Shown: positions 1 through 9,469, counted from the stretch's first letter. The stretch: DNA of 64,000 nucleotides from Enterobacter cloacae (GCA_014169315.1 AP022133.1:2852001-2916000), one strand, 5' to 3'. Notes: generated by a model from the sequence alone, not told the origin. Program-made: numbers and translations.

Positions 1-792
<792 letters not shown>

Positions 793-800
793 TCAATATA

Positions 801-835
801 AATCAGCCAGTTAAGATACTTTTACTGGCTGATTT
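801..835 (+). terminator. Rho-independent terminator after yeaH
   Basis: AATCAGCCAGT pairs with ACTGGCTGATT across a short loop, starting about 10 bases after the yeaH stop. The T run is weak, so termination may be partial. Confidence 0.7.
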
Positions 836-975
836 ATCATTCATTTATTTCTTCATTTTTGCCCTGTTTTTCATTAAATCCGTTTTAATTTTTGGGAATG
901 TTTTTTGTAGGTTGCAATTGCAACACCTTTCAGGACTTGCACTTTTTTCAAGCTAATTTCATACCCGTCGTATTT

Positions 976-1122
976 TTAAGAAAGAAATATGTTTGCCGCC
1001 ATCGAACCGCTGAGCCCATTTACGCGATAAATTTCAACACGAACACCGGGTCTTAACGATTGGTCTTCGCTGTTATTTAATCCGGAGATATGTAGAAAAA
1101 CATCTTTTTGGCCAATTGCCAT
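976..1122 (-). pseudogene. 5'-truncated cold-shock (Csp) gene remnant
   Basis: A 48-codon reverse-strand frame matches residues ~27-70 of the 70-residue cold-shock protein encoded at 22433-22645: [19 protein letters not shown], then RPGVRVEIYRVNGLSG, then MAANIFLS. The first ~25 residues, which carry the first beta strands and the RNP1 nucleic-acid-binding motif, are missing. Similarity continues past the stop into the 3' flank (to about 930), so this is a duplicated segment that lost its 5' end. The remaining half OB-fold should not bind RNA. The 793-975 stretch otherwise holds only the terminator and this 3' flank. Confidence 0.8.
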
Positions 1123-1264
1123 TTTTTGTTATCGGGTTCCCGGCATCGGCTCACATTAACACTGACCCTCAGGGGGTGTTGTAACGCAAAAAAGGTTATT
1201 CATTTTCAATAAAAAATTCGGCGGACAACCCTATCCTTCTGTTCTGATTGAGTATGGGACCTCT

Positions 1265-2697
1265 ATGCGCATAGCCACTTTATTACTTTTCATGGTATTG
1301 ACAACTTACAATGTCACTTACTATACGGTATTGATACACAAGGATATTTACAGCCTGGCATGGGCACCAAACGTGTTTTTGATCAGCTGGCTACTGCTCT
1401 TAGCAGAATCTAAACACTCTCTTAAGTCCAGGCTAGTAAGCGCATTTTCAGTCTGCATCATCGCCCTCCCAGGAGGAAACCTCTTCTTTTCATGGATATT
1501 TACTCGCACCTTATCAGGAATTGATGGTTACCTTGTTAATGACATTTTATTTGTCACTATAAGTTTTGGCACGCTCCTTATTCTTAAGAATCTCAATCAA
1601 GACTCATTAACTAGCGTAAAGACCCATACGCAATATCTGTTGACCTATATTAAGTTAATTTCAGCCGGTATCTCGGTTACATTTTTGAGTGCAATTCCCG
1701 CCGGAGCCATTGGCCGCTATCAGGAAAAGAGTTACAACAGCTATTCCTGGGAGGACTATTGGCATTTTTCTTGTATGGTGTTCCTGTCTTTTTTTCGTGG
1801 ATGAACCGCTTTAATTTTCATTTGCGTTTGTATCAGGGACAAGCCATTCTTTCAACACTAATGGTTTTAAGTGTATTTATTTTACCCGATATCAGTACCA
1901 ATACCTTCAACTGGTTCCTGTGGGGAGGTATGTTTTTGACCCTTCTCTGGCGTTCAGCATGGTGTCAGGTTATTGTTTTTGGTCTCTGGGGCCCGTTAAT
2001 CACACAGGAATTCGCACTTAAAGATAAATCACTAACGGATTACGGTTCGATGCTGTTAGTTATTATATCGACCCAGATTCTATGGCTATTGTTCTTGCAT
2101 GGTGATTTATTATACGAGAGTCTAAAAAGGAAAATAGAGAAACAAGATAAGGCGCTGAATACTGACCCCCTTACTGATTGTTTAAACCGCCGTGGTTTTT
2201 TTAACATGTGCAACGCCTTGTTGCAGAAGGGGCAAGAGTTAAGTATAGGAATACTGGACATTAATCGATTTAAAGCGATTAATGATAGTCTGGGACATGA
2301 AGCGGGTGACGTAGTCCTCCAGATTGTAGCGAACAGACTGGCCGGGTGTATGGGAGGAAAGGAACGAATATCACGCATAGGAGGAGATGAATTTGCATTT
2401 GTAGTATCCGGCAGCGAAGCGTTAATGCGTCAAAAATGTCAACTTTTTTTCTCCCAGCTTAGTGAACGTCCAATCATTATTTCAGGTCAGATCCTTTATA
2501 TTGGAGTCTCTTTGGGATATAGCTGCTCACCTCGTGATGGTATATTACCTGAACATTTACTTCATCGCGCGGATATTGCTATGTACATAGCGAAGCGTCA
2601 GAGGTTGCAGGAAAGCGTAACTTATGAACCGTCAATGAATATTACAACAACGGAGGTTTCTGGCACAGCATTTTCCCCCATATCCCGGCAAGTGTAA
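1265..2697 (+). pseudogene. Frameshifted membrane-anchored GGDEF diguanylate cyclase
   Basis: Two overlapping frames form one protein. The frame from 1265 to 1804 encodes about five hydrophobic helices. The frame from about 1711 to 2697 continues with LFLGGLLAFFLYGVPVFFSW, more helices, and a complete GGDEF domain with RIGGDEFAFVVSG near DNA 2374-2412 and an MYIAKRQ end. Switching from frame 2 to frame 1 between roughly 1711 and 1745 fits a single missing base. The position next to yeaH matches E. coli cdgI/dgcJ, but an EAL remnant follows, so a GGDEF-EAL ancestor is equally likely. The GGDEF signature is intact; the membrane part is disconnected from it. A sequencing error could explain this one lesion, but not the additional lesions downstream. 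Confidence 0.75.
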
Positions 2698-2920
2698 TAC
2701 CTGAGTGCTACGCTTTTTTCCAGCCCGTTTATAATGTACAAGAAAAACGGATGCACTCAAACACTTATACGACATTCTCAGATAAGCACAAGCGAACTTG
2801 TAACCTGGGCTGAACAAAGTGGAAGACTTGATCAGATGTTTGAGCATATGTTGACACTGTCACTCCCGGTTATCAGGAAGTTAGCCCTTCCCGTATCCCT
2901 GAATGTTTCACCAACACCTG
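2698..2920 (+). pseudogene. EAL-domain (c-di-GMP phosphodiesterase) remnant
   Basis: Just after the GGDEF stop, frame 3 reads IPECYAFFQPVYNVQEKR, the classic start of an EAL domain. About 80 bases later frame 1 reads LVTWAEQSGRLDQMFEHML and then LALPVSLNVSP, the middle of an EAL domain with its SxNVSP strand. The glutamate motif lies in the missing stretch between them, and nothing recognisable follows 2920. The pieces fit the 3' half of the same decayed GGDEF-EAL gene, now shifted and deleted, so no catalytic domain can be made. Confidence 0.7.
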
Positions 2921-3005
2921 GGATGGCTTATGTTCAATGGTTGAAAAAGAAAATAAAGATATTTTCAACCATATTAAAAGGAAGGCTGCAGTGGAAACAG
3001 TCATG

Positions 3006-3359
3006 CTATTGCACACTGTCATTTTCAATGTGAAATCGATGTAATATACGGTGAGCAATTGGGGCCAAAACAACACCCAATGTAGTCATAAAAACCAGAC
3101 TGGTAAACATACCATATATAGCAAAAAATATTTTTCCTGATATACCCTGCGGTACAATGTAAGGACCAATTCCATTGGCTATAAATGCACTATTCAATGC
3201 TGCATCATGCCATTTTATGCTATTATCAAAAATCATATGTCCAACAGTTCCTATTATCAACGTAATGATAATCAAGAGACTTGCAATGCCAAAATGTGAC
3301 AGCATGCGTTTTAAAAATGCACAAAATGGGATTAATGGCATATCTTTCGACTCATACAT
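3006..3359 (-). CDS. Small two-helix membrane protein, K+-channel-like layout
   Basis: 117 residues with a strong ribosome site (AAGGAG) 8 bases before ATG 3359. Residues ~19-42 form a long hydrophobic helix. Residues ~52-70 read like a pore helix plus filter loop (ALNSAFIANGIGPYIVP), and residues ~75-105 form a second helix ending in a basic HRILHRFH segment. That TM-pore-TM order with a filter-like GIGP in place of TVGYG resembles the Ion_trans_2 fold. I do not recognise a named family. It converges on the decayed cyclase gene and is flanked by remnant DNA. Confidence 0.65.
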   Translation of the reverse strand: MYESKDMPLIPFCAFLKRMLSHFGIASLLIIITLIIGTVGHMIFDNSIKWHDAALNSAFIANGIGPYIVPQGISGKIFFAIYGMFTSLVFMTTLGVVLAPIAHRILHRFHIENDSVQ

Positions 3360-3451
3360 TTTATAAATCTCCTTAGACTACATAGAAAAAATACAACCAC
3401 CAAAAAAAACAACAAGCCACTTAACAATCAGTAACTTAAGAAACTACAGTG

Positions 3452-3568
3452 CGGACATTATCGAACAATAATGGTCATTTTATCGCCCCAAATCATGCCC
3501 CCAGTACGATTTTGCCCCAAATTTTCTTTCACTGTAGCCCTTACATCTTCCAAATTCAATTTGATTAC
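3452..3568 (-). pseudogene. Remnant of the 49-codon ORF found at 21461-21610
   Basis: On the reverse strand a 36-codon open stretch ends NRTGGMIWGDKMTIIVR-stop, parallel to NRAGGAFWGIILAFIVR-stop of the ORF at 21461-21610. DNA similarity, about four-fifths identical by eye, covers 3452-3525 and runs past the stop through CGGACATTATCG. The start half has no counterpart. The rest of 3360-3765 holds no gene I can support. Confidence 0.5.
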
Positions 3569-3765
3569 TTATCCATTGACCATATCTCCGATCCTATCGA
3601 CTGTATACACACAGTAAAAAGGGATTGTTTTATGGCAAATAAAAAAGAATCGAATGCAGGCGCGATACCGGAGTTAACTCACTTTGCGATCAGTTACTGC
3701 GCGCGAGTGAAATAGAGATGTGCTACTGTAAACATCTGATGTCATTTGCTACAGGTCATTCACGC

Positions 3766-4266
3766 ATGTCTGAAGAAATAAAAGGCACTACCACCCACCG
3801 GCAATTAATTTCGCTGTTATCTGACCAGGGGGCAAAATACCGCGTTGTGGAGCACGAGGCCGTAGGGAAATGCGAGGCGGTGAGTGAAATTCGCGGTACC
3901 GATCTGGGGCAAGGTGCAAAAGCACTGGTGTGCAAAGTGAAGGGAAATGGCGTAAAAAAACACGTTCTGGCGATCCTCGCCGCCGATCAACAGGCCGATT
4001 TAAACCAGCTTGCCAGCCATTTCGGTGGGCTCAAAGCCTCTCTCGCAAGCCCGGCTGAAGTTGATACCCTGACCGCCTGCGTCTTTGGTGCTATTCCACC
4101 GTTTAGCTTCCACCCCGATCTCACGCTGGTTGCCGACCCGCTGCTGTTTGAGCGCTTTGACGAAATTGCGTTTAACGCCGGTCTGCTGGAAAAATCCGTC
4201 ATTATGGACACCCAGGATTATCTGCGTATTGCTCGTCCTGAACTGGTGATGTTCCGTAAAGGGTAG
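3766..4266 (+). CDS. yeaK: YeaK, mischarged aminoacyl-tRNA deacylase
   Basis: 166 residues, a single YbaK/ProX-type editing domain. In E. coli YeaK hydrolyses misacylated tRNA such as Ser-tRNA(Thr) in the cytosol, a trans-editing function. The domain is continuous from residue ~8 (HRQLISLLSDQGAKYRVVEH) to GLLEKSVIMDTQDYLRIARP near the end. I chose ATG 3766 rather than the upstream 3718 because it matches the family length (167 in E. coli). It lies in its usual place before yoaI and yeaL. Confidence 0.92.
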   Translation: MSEEIKGTTTHRQLISLLSDQGAKYRVVEHEAVGKCEAVSEIRGTDLGQGAKALVCKVKGNGVKKHVLAILAADQQADLNQLASHFGGLKASLASPAEVDTLTACVFGAIPPFSFHPDLTLVADPLLFERFDEIAFNAGLLEKSVIMDTQDYLRIARPELVMFRKG

Positions 4267-4287
4267 CGCTGATGGCTGGCGCGACTG

Positions 4288-4392
4288 TCAGCCGTTTTTT
4301 TCCAGAAAAAGAATCGATGCCACGAGAATAGCGGCAATAGCGAAAAACGATGAGGAGATAATCAGCGTTTCAACAAACATTTGATCGTTCAT
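4288..4392 (-). CDS. yoaI: YoaI, small membrane protein
   Basis: 34 residues starting [20 protein letters not shown], nearly identical to E. coli YoaI, with one transmembrane helix (residues ~8-29) and a short charged end LEKNG. In E. coli yoaI sits between yeaK and yeaL as here and belongs to the PhoP regulon; its function is unknown. It lies opposite to its neighbours. Confidence 0.88.
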   Translation of the reverse strand: MNDQMFVETLIISSSFFAIAAILVASILFLEKNG

Positions 4393-4636
4393 GATGTAAC
4401 CCCTTTTGCCCCGTTTAGCCTTTTTTACCCCCGCATAATGACAGTGAAATGACAGCTTCAGGTCAGCCAGATGAATATTGCTGGCGTTGACGGGCCACTA
4501 AAAATGTCGCCGACTCATGCATGAACAGATGAGTCGGGTGCTCAGGTAACCCCCCAAAAAATAGCGTTTTTTTTATAAAAATCTGTTTGCTTGCGCGTAA
4601 AGTAGGTAGGCTTACTTTTTTTGGCAAGGACTCCTC

Positions 4637-5083
4637 ATGCTTGACCCGACTCTGCTCATCCTTCTGGCACTGGCCGCACTCGGCTTTATCAGCCATAACA
4701 CCACCGTCGCCATCTCTATTCTGGTGCTCATCATTGTGCGCGTGACCCCGTTAAACAACCTCTTCCCGTGGATAGAAAAACAAGGCCTCACCATCGGGAT
4801 TATTATTTTGACCATTGGGGTAATGGCCCCTATTGCCAGCGGAACCCTCCCGGCCTCGACGCTGCTGCACTCGTTCGTGAACTGGAAATCACTGATCGCT
4901 ATCGCAGTGGGTATTTTTGTATCGTGGCTGGGCGGACGCGGCGTCACGCTGATGAGCAGCCAGCCCTCGCTGGTGGCTGGCCTGCTGATGGGAACCGTGC
5001 TCGGCGTGGCGCTTTTTCGCGGCGTGCCGGTTGGCCCGCTGATTGCCGCCGGGCTGGTCTCGCTGTTTATTGGGAAGTCGTAG
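4637..5083 (+). CDS. yeaL: YeaL, UPF0756 membrane protein
   Basis: 148 residues with four to five predicted membrane helices (residues ~4-32, 48-75, 84-105 and 112-145), matching the UPF0756/DUF441 family in length. Ribosome site AAGGA lies 7 bases upstream of ATG. Function is not known. It converges with nimR and the two ends overlap by 17 bases, as in compact yeaL-yeaM regions of relatives. Confidence 0.9.
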   Translation: MLDPTLLILLALAALGFISHNTTVAISILVLIIVRVTPLNNLFPWIEKQGLTIGIIILTIGVMAPIASGTLPASTLLHSFVNWKSLIAIAVGIFVSWLGGRGVTLMSSQPSLVAGLLMGTVLGVALFRGVPVGPLIAAGLVSLFIGKS

Positions 5084-5858
5084 TCAGGCTGGTGATATAG
5101 CGCGCTGGCGTCTGCCCTAACCCTTTCTTAAACATGGTGATAAACGCGGTGGTAGAGTCATACCCCAGTGACTGTGCCACCTGTTGTACTGACTTCCCGC
5201 CAATCAATAGCTGCAGGGCCACAATCAGCTGCAGCTGGTGTCGCCAGCGACGAAAGCTTAGCCCCGTCTCTTTCACCACCAGCCGCGCCAGATTGCGTTC
5301 GCTCATGGCAAAATGACTCGCCCACTGTCCCAGCGTCTGCCACGCAGCAGGCTCTTCTGCCATCTTCTCGCTCATCAGCCGAATTTTGGGATGAGGAGAG
5401 ACAGGCAACTGTAAATGCTCCTGGCGCTGCAGCGGCAATTCATCAAAAAGGACATCGACCAGGCGTGATGTGGCGGCAAGTGGCAATTGCTCACGCGATT
5501 TATCTGCCAGAGACAAAATGAGCTCTCGCACCAGCGGCGATATTTTCAGCGTACAGCAACGTTCGGGCAAACCGACAGCACCGGGTTCAATAAACAAAAA
5601 GCAAAGCTGCGCACCCGGCGTGGCTTTATTGCTGTGTGGCATCTGCCCCGGGATCCACACCGCATACTGTGGCGGCACCATCAGCATGGCATTTTCCACT
5701 TCGCAGGTGATTGCACCACCCAGCGCCAGAATCAGTTGACCTTTGCGGTGCTGATGCCGGGGTATGTGCTGTTCTTGCGCCACTACGCGGATGCGAAACG
5801 CTACTGCCGCATCGTGCTGGCTATCGGGGTCGTAGCCATCCAGTCCCAGACCGATCAT
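5067..5858 (-). CDS. nimR: NimR (YeaM), AraC-type repressor of nimT
   Basis: 263 residues. The N-terminal ~130 residues form a cupin sensor domain ([14 protein letters not shown], then [11 protein letters not shown]). The last ~100 residues are an AraC DNA-binding domain with two helix-turn-helices ([19 protein letters not shown] and [20 protein letters not shown]). In E. coli NimR represses nimT and itself and controls 2-nitroimidazole resistance. It is divergent from nimT with a 99-base shared promoter region, the expected arrangement for that control. Confidence 0.92.
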   Translation of the reverse strand: MIGLGLDGYDPDSQHDAAVAFRIRVVAQEQHIPRHQHRKGQLILALGGAITCEVENAMLMVPPQYAVWIPGQMPHSNKATPGAQLCFLFIEPGAVGLPERCCTLKISPLVRELILSLADKSREQLPLAATSRLVDVLFDELPLQRQEHLQLPVSPHPKIRLMSEKMAEEPAAWQTLGQWASHFAMSERNLARLVVKETGLSFRRWRHQLQLIVALQLLIGGKSVQQVAQSLGYDSTTAFITMFKKGLGQTPARYITSLTTTSQ

Positions 5859-5957
5859 CAGGTTGTCCGATATTAGCGATAAACTGTCATTTTAGCCTGA
5901 TTTCAACCGCTGTAAAAATCGGTATCGTGTGCGCTCGCTTGAACGTAAGAGAACACA

Positions 5958-7145
5958 ATGACTACTGCTATTCGAACTTCAGGGAAGCAAGGCGCGTTGC
6001 TGATTGCAGGCATCCTGATGATTGCCACTACGCTGCGCGTAACTTTTACCGGAGCGGCCCCGCTGCTCGACACCATCCGTCAGGATTATGGCTTAAGTAC
6101 CGCGCAAACCGGTCTGCTCACGACTCTGCCTCTGCTGGCTTTCGCACTTATCTCCCCGCTCGCTGCGGGTGTGGCCCGACGTATTGGCATGGAGCGTAGC
6201 CTGTTTATCGCCCTGCTGCTGATTTGCGTCGGGATTGGTATTCGTTCCCTGCCTTCTGCAACCCTTCTGTTCACGGGTACGGCGACGATCGGCTGCGGCA
6301 TTGCGCTGGGAAATGTTCTGCTACCCGGGTTAATCAAACGAGACTTCCCGGGACAGGTCGCCAGACTTACAGGGGCGTACTCCCTGACGATGGGCGCGTC
6401 TGCCGCGTTAGGCTCGGCGCTGATTGTTCCGCTGGCGCTGGGCTCTGCTGGCTGGCACGGTGCATTGCTGATGCTGATGGTCTTTCCGCTGGCAGCATTA
6501 CTGCTCTGGCTACCACAGTGGCGTCAAACCCCTGTCGCCACGCTGACTGGCGCGGGTGCGCTACACAATCGCGCCATCTGGCGCTCTGCGCTTGCCTGGC
6601 AGGTGACGCTCTTTCTGGGCCTTAACTCGCTGATTTACTATGTCATCATCGGCTGGCTACCGGCTATTTTGCTCAGCCACGGCTACAGCGAAACACAGGC
6701 AGGCTCCATGCACGGCCTGTTGCAGCTGGCTACTGCCGTGCCGGGCCTCGCCGTTCCGCTGCTCCTCCACCGGCTGAAAGATCAGCGGGGGATCGCCGGC
6801 GCTATGGCCCTGATGTGTGCAGTCAGTGCCGCGGGATTTTGGTTTGTGCCTGACATGGCCGTGGTGTGGACGCTGGTGTTTGGTTTTGGGTCCGGGGCAA
6901 CCATGATCCTCGGCCTGACGTTTATCGGTCTGCGCGCCAGCTCAGCTCATCAGGCTGCGGCACTGTCCGGTATGGCGCAGTCAATTGGTTATCTGCTGGC
7001 CGCCTGCGGGCCGCCGCTGATGGGGAAAATTCACGATACGGCCGGAGACTGGCGGATACCGCTTATAGCCTGTGCGCTGGCCTCCGTGGCGATGGCCGCT
7101 TGCGGCGTGCTTGCCGGGCGTAATCGGGAGATCACGCCCCGCTAA
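5958..7145 (+). CDS. nimT: NimT (YeaN), MFS exporter
   Basis: 395 residues with about 12 membrane helices, in the CynX/NimT family of the major facilitator superfamily. In E. coli it exports 2-nitroimidazole and is controlled by NimR. The family core is clear (LRVTFTGAAPLLDTIRQDYG near residue 25; ALLIAGI and GATMILGLTF helices). It begins at ATG 5958 after AAGAGAA and ends in a GC-rich hairpin shared with the convergent next gene. Confidence 0.92.
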   Translation: MTTAIRTSGKQGALLIAGILMIATTLRVTFTGAAPLLDTIRQDYGLSTAQTGLLTTLPLLAFALISPLAAGVARRIGMERSLFIALLLICVGIGIRSLPSATLLFTGTATIGCGIALGNVLLPGLIKRDFPGQVARLTGAYSLTMGASAALGSALIVPLALGSAGWHGALLMLMVFPLAALLLWLPQWRQTPVATLTGAGALHNRAIWRSALAWQVTLFLGLNSLIYYVIIGWLPAILLSHGYSETQAGSMHGLLQLATAVPGLAVPLLLHRLKDQRGIAGAMALMCAVSAAGFWFVPDMAVVWTLVFGFGSGATMILGLTFIGLRASSAHQAAALSGMAQSIGYLLAACGPPLMGKIHDTAGDWRIPLIACALASVAMAACGVLAGRNREITPR

Positions 7146-7151
7146 ATACAA

Positions 7152-7178
7152 TGGCAGACCCGGCGGTCTGCCTTTTTT
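7152..7178. terminator. Bidirectional terminator, nimT / amidotransferase-like gene
   Basis: GGCAGACC-CGGC-GGTCTGCC followed by T6 just after the nimT stop, with its T tail running into the end of the convergent gene at 7177. Confidence 0.8.
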
Positions 7179-7884
7179 ATCCGCGCGCCGCGCGCAGCAT
7201 CGCCTGCGCCAGCACCACAGGACGACCATCCAGCGCAGCACGCTCGTGCTGGAATAGTGTGATCACAAAGAACGGATGCGTAACCAGTTCTGCCGCGCGG
7301 ACTTCTCCCTGCTCGTCCCAGCCTGTTACACGCATATCGCCCTTTTCAAGCTCCTGCGCAAATTCCGGTGACACGCCATAGTTGCAGTGATATCCCTCTT
7401 CAATTTCCGGCTTGCCATAGGCTTTCGCAATAAGCGTATTGCTGCGCAGTTCAATCGAATCGGTTTTTTCCACCAGCGAGCAGGTCAGCGGTGCGATAAC
7501 CATCGAGCCTTCGGTGTCCGTTTCAGCATGTGCCGCATCGCTCCATCCCAGCACATTACGGGCGTACTCAATCAACGCATGCTGAAACCCGCCGCACGTG
7601 CCAAGGAAAGGAATGCTGTTTTCACGCGCATAACGTGCAGCAATAAATGCCGCCTCGGGGTTCTTGTACGGGCTTGCCGGAACCAGCCAGATTGCGTCGT
7701 AACCGACCAGATCTTCGGGGCTGGTCAGTTCCGTCGTGGCGAGCCAGTCGTAATCAGCGGTGAGTTCAAGTACAGCAGCAGCATCGTCAATGGCGAGTGG
7801 GATGGCCTGGTGCGCAATGACATTGGGGTTGTAATCGCCAACCAGCGCAATACGCAGCGTGGTTTTAACCGGAAGGTGTTCCAT
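7177..7884 (-). CDS. Stand-alone glutamine amidotransferase-like protein (CTP synthase C-terminal type)
   Basis: 235 residues with a class I amidotransferase fold of the type found at the C-terminus of CTP synthase, without a synthase domain. The nucleophile elbow is IPFLGTCGGFQHALIE (Cys97), and a His-Glu pair, FQHER, lies near residue 214. A catalytic triad is therefore plausible, but no ammonia-accepting partner is encoded nearby, so substrate and role are open. It lies between nimT and yeaO, convergent with nimT. The start at 7884 gives a family-typical length. Confidence 0.75.
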   Translation of the reverse strand: MEHLPVKTTLRIALVGDYNPNVIAHQAIPLAIDDAAAVLELTADYDWLATTELTSPEDLVGYDAIWLVPASPYKNPEAAFIAARYARENSIPFLGTCGGFQHALIEYARNVLGWSDAAHAETDTEGSMVIAPLTCSLVEKTDSIELRSNTLIAKAYGKPEIEEGYHCNYGVSPEFAQELEKGDMRVTGWDEQGEVRAAELVTHPFFVITLFQHERAALDGRPVVLAQAMLRAARG

Positions 7885-8036
7885 GAGGGGGTCCTTATGC
7901 CAGAGTATTATCAGATAACATAAGGAACCTCAGACTACCGATCTTTTGCAATTATCACAATACCTTAAATTGGGAGGGTAAAGACAAAGTGATATAGTTA
8001 ACGTGCTGAACGTATCGCCTGAGTTGAGGAGAAAAC

Positions 8037-8381
8037 ATGATTCAATGCAAACGCGTATATGAACAGGCCAGCCCTGAGGACGGTTACCGGGTTCTGGTCG
8101 ACAGGCTGTGGCCACGTGGGGTGAAAAAAACCGATCTCATGTTCGACGAATGGTGTAAAACCCTGACGCCGTCCAGCGAGTTGCGTAAAGCCTTTCACAG
8201 CGACATGATTGATTTTACCGCCTTCAGCAAAGCCTATCAGGACGAACTGGCACAACATCAGGATGAGGGGTTGCGCCTGGCGCAGCGGGCAAACAAACAG
8301 ACCGTAACGCTACTTTACGGCGCGAAAGATACCGAACAAAATCACGCCCTGGTGTTAGCCGACTGGCTGCGCCAGCTGTAA
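8037..8381 (+). CDS. yeaO: YeaO, DUF488 family protein
   Basis: 114 residues of the DUF488 family: RVYEQASPEDGYRVLVDRLW at the start, then PRGVKKTDLMFDEWCKTLTP and VTLLYGAKDTEQNHALVLAD near the end. AGGAG lies 5 bases before ATG. The function of the family is not established. It converges on the 101-residue gene that follows, with no gap between their stops. Confidence 0.9.
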   Translation: MIQCKRVYEQASPEDGYRVLVDRLWPRGVKKTDLMFDEWCKTLTPSSELRKAFHSDMIDFTAFSKAYQDELAQHQDEGLRLAQRANKQTVTLLYGAKDTEQNHALVLADWLRQL

Positions 8382-8687
8382 TCAACTGATCATCAGCTCG
8401 TCAAGCGTTTGCGGTGCGTCATCCGGGGTGAGCGGCATCAGATGCTCTGCGCGAACAAATGCAAAGCCCTGTTGATTATCAAACGCGTAGACATCTCCCG
8501 TCACCAGCCACAATGCGCGGTCTGCCGTGGCGGGAAGTTGCGTCATTACGCCATTAACAGGGTTAACAAAACGCAGGCCAGGCTGGCACAGACCAAACAA
8601 CTCCACAGATTTACCAATATTGCGACGGCCAGATGCCGTGCGGGCACCCACAATCATGGCCAGGCTACCCGGTTTAAGCTGAAACAT
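8382..8687 (-). CDS. Hypothetical protein, SH3-like small domain
   Basis: 101 residues. The segment LKPGSLAMIVGARTASGRRNIGKSVELFGLC near the start resembles the beta-rich opening of small KOW/SH3-like proteins, but I do not recognise a named family. ATG 8687 is preferred to the longer frame from 8816, which would overlap the yoaF start region and lacks a ribosome site. Acidic C-terminus, no membrane segment. Confidence 0.6.
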   Translation of the reverse strand: MFQLKPGSLAMIVGARTASGRRNIGKSVELFGLCQPGLRFVNPVNGVMTQLPATADRALWLVTGDVYAFDNQQGFAFVRAEHLMPLTPDDAPQTLDELMIS

Positions 8688-8766
8688 ACTTCTCTCGCGG
8701 TAAGTGCGCCAGTTACTGGCTAAGAAAAATCCTAAAGAGAAGTGTATCCCAATCACAGTACCCCTG

Positions 8767-9021
8767 TCACCTGGCGGGCTGAGGGTGATCGCGACGGTAG
8801 AGATCCCATTCATCAATCACTTCTCCCCCCGGTAATTTGCACTCAGTACGAACGCCCTGCGGACTTTGAACGGGGATCTGCACTCCCCCCTTCTCCAGAC
8901 AGTAGACTGAAGCCGGGTTCGCCATGCCTATAATCTGCGGGGGTTTCGGGGCATCGGGGGGCGTTTTCGCCGTGGTACATGCGGTTAGTGGTAATGCCAG
9001 TGCCAGTAACAGATATCTCAT
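8767..9021 (-). CDS. yoaF: YoaF, DUF333 lipoprotein
   Basis: 84 residues with a lipoprotein signal peptide and lipobox LTAC (Cys15), then a DUF333 domain: GMANPASVYCLEKGG followed by RTECKLPGGEVIDEWDLYRR. It should be anchored in the outer membrane. Function unknown. E. coli has it next to yeaO and dgcP; here dgcP is absent and yoaK/yoaJ/yeaQ follow. Confidence 0.9.
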   Translation of the reverse strand: MRYLLLALALPLTACTTAKTPPDAPKPPQIIGMANPASVYCLEKGGVQIPVQSPQGVRTECKLPGGEVIDEWDLYRRDHPQPAR

Positions 9022-9127
9022 CTTGTTGATCCTTTTAGAATTCCTGAAACGTAAAGGTAACGAGTCGACGATGAATTCTCCATTATTTCTTCATCTTAAC
9101 TGCACTTTTCAACACTATAGTGCGCTT

Positions 9128-9204
9128 GTTCTCGTTATGACCAGAGAACATCATTCCGTAATCAAGATGTCTTTGCCCCGGTCTCAACAACGGGGCTTTT
9201 TTTT
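9128..9204 (+). ncRNA. Candidate small RNA between yoaF and yoaK
   Basis: No gene is visible in 9022-9370, yet a strong terminator with T8 (9175-9204) has no coding sequence upstream on its strand. About 60 bases before it is a -10-like TATAGT (9116-9121), and the interval contains a perfect 7-bp stem (TGTTCTC 9127-9133 with GAGAACA 9144-9150). The layout of promoter, stem-loop, linker and terminator hairpin is that of a ~77-nt trans-acting small RNA. It lacks the RyhB core sequence. No transcript evidence. Confidence 0.45.
9175..9204 (+). terminator. Strong terminator without upstream ORF
   Basis: GCCCCG and CGGGGC form the stem, followed by T8. It is oriented rightward, away from yoaF, and is the 3' end of the proposed small RNA. 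Confidence 0.75.
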
Positions 9205-9370
9205 CTCCCCGCGTTTTCTTCCTGAATATAATCAAATTGTTATATTCATCAACAGCACATTACGCGCCGCTGGTCTCGCGATATATCAGAAAAAAGCAAA
9301 ACCCGCTTTCTCACCAGGAATTAACCTCGTACACTCTACGGTATGGTGTAAACCCAAAACAGGTGATGGC

Positions 9371-9469
9371 ATGAGAATAGGAATCCTCTTCCCGGTCGTT
9401 ATTTTTATAACGGCGGTTGTTTTTTTGACATGGTTTTTTGTCGGTGGTTACGCGGCACCTGGGGCATAG
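9371..9469 (+). CDS. yoaK: YoaK, small membrane protein
   Basis: 32 residues, MRIGILFPVVIFITAVVFLT then WFFVGGYAAPGA, almost identical to E. coli YoaK, with one membrane helix (residues ~4-26). Ribosome site AGGTGATGGC precedes ATG. In E. coli yoaK and yoaJ are adjacent and both proteins are made; their role is unknown. Confidence 0.9.
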   Translation: MRIGILFPVVIFITAVVFLTWFFVGGYAAPGA

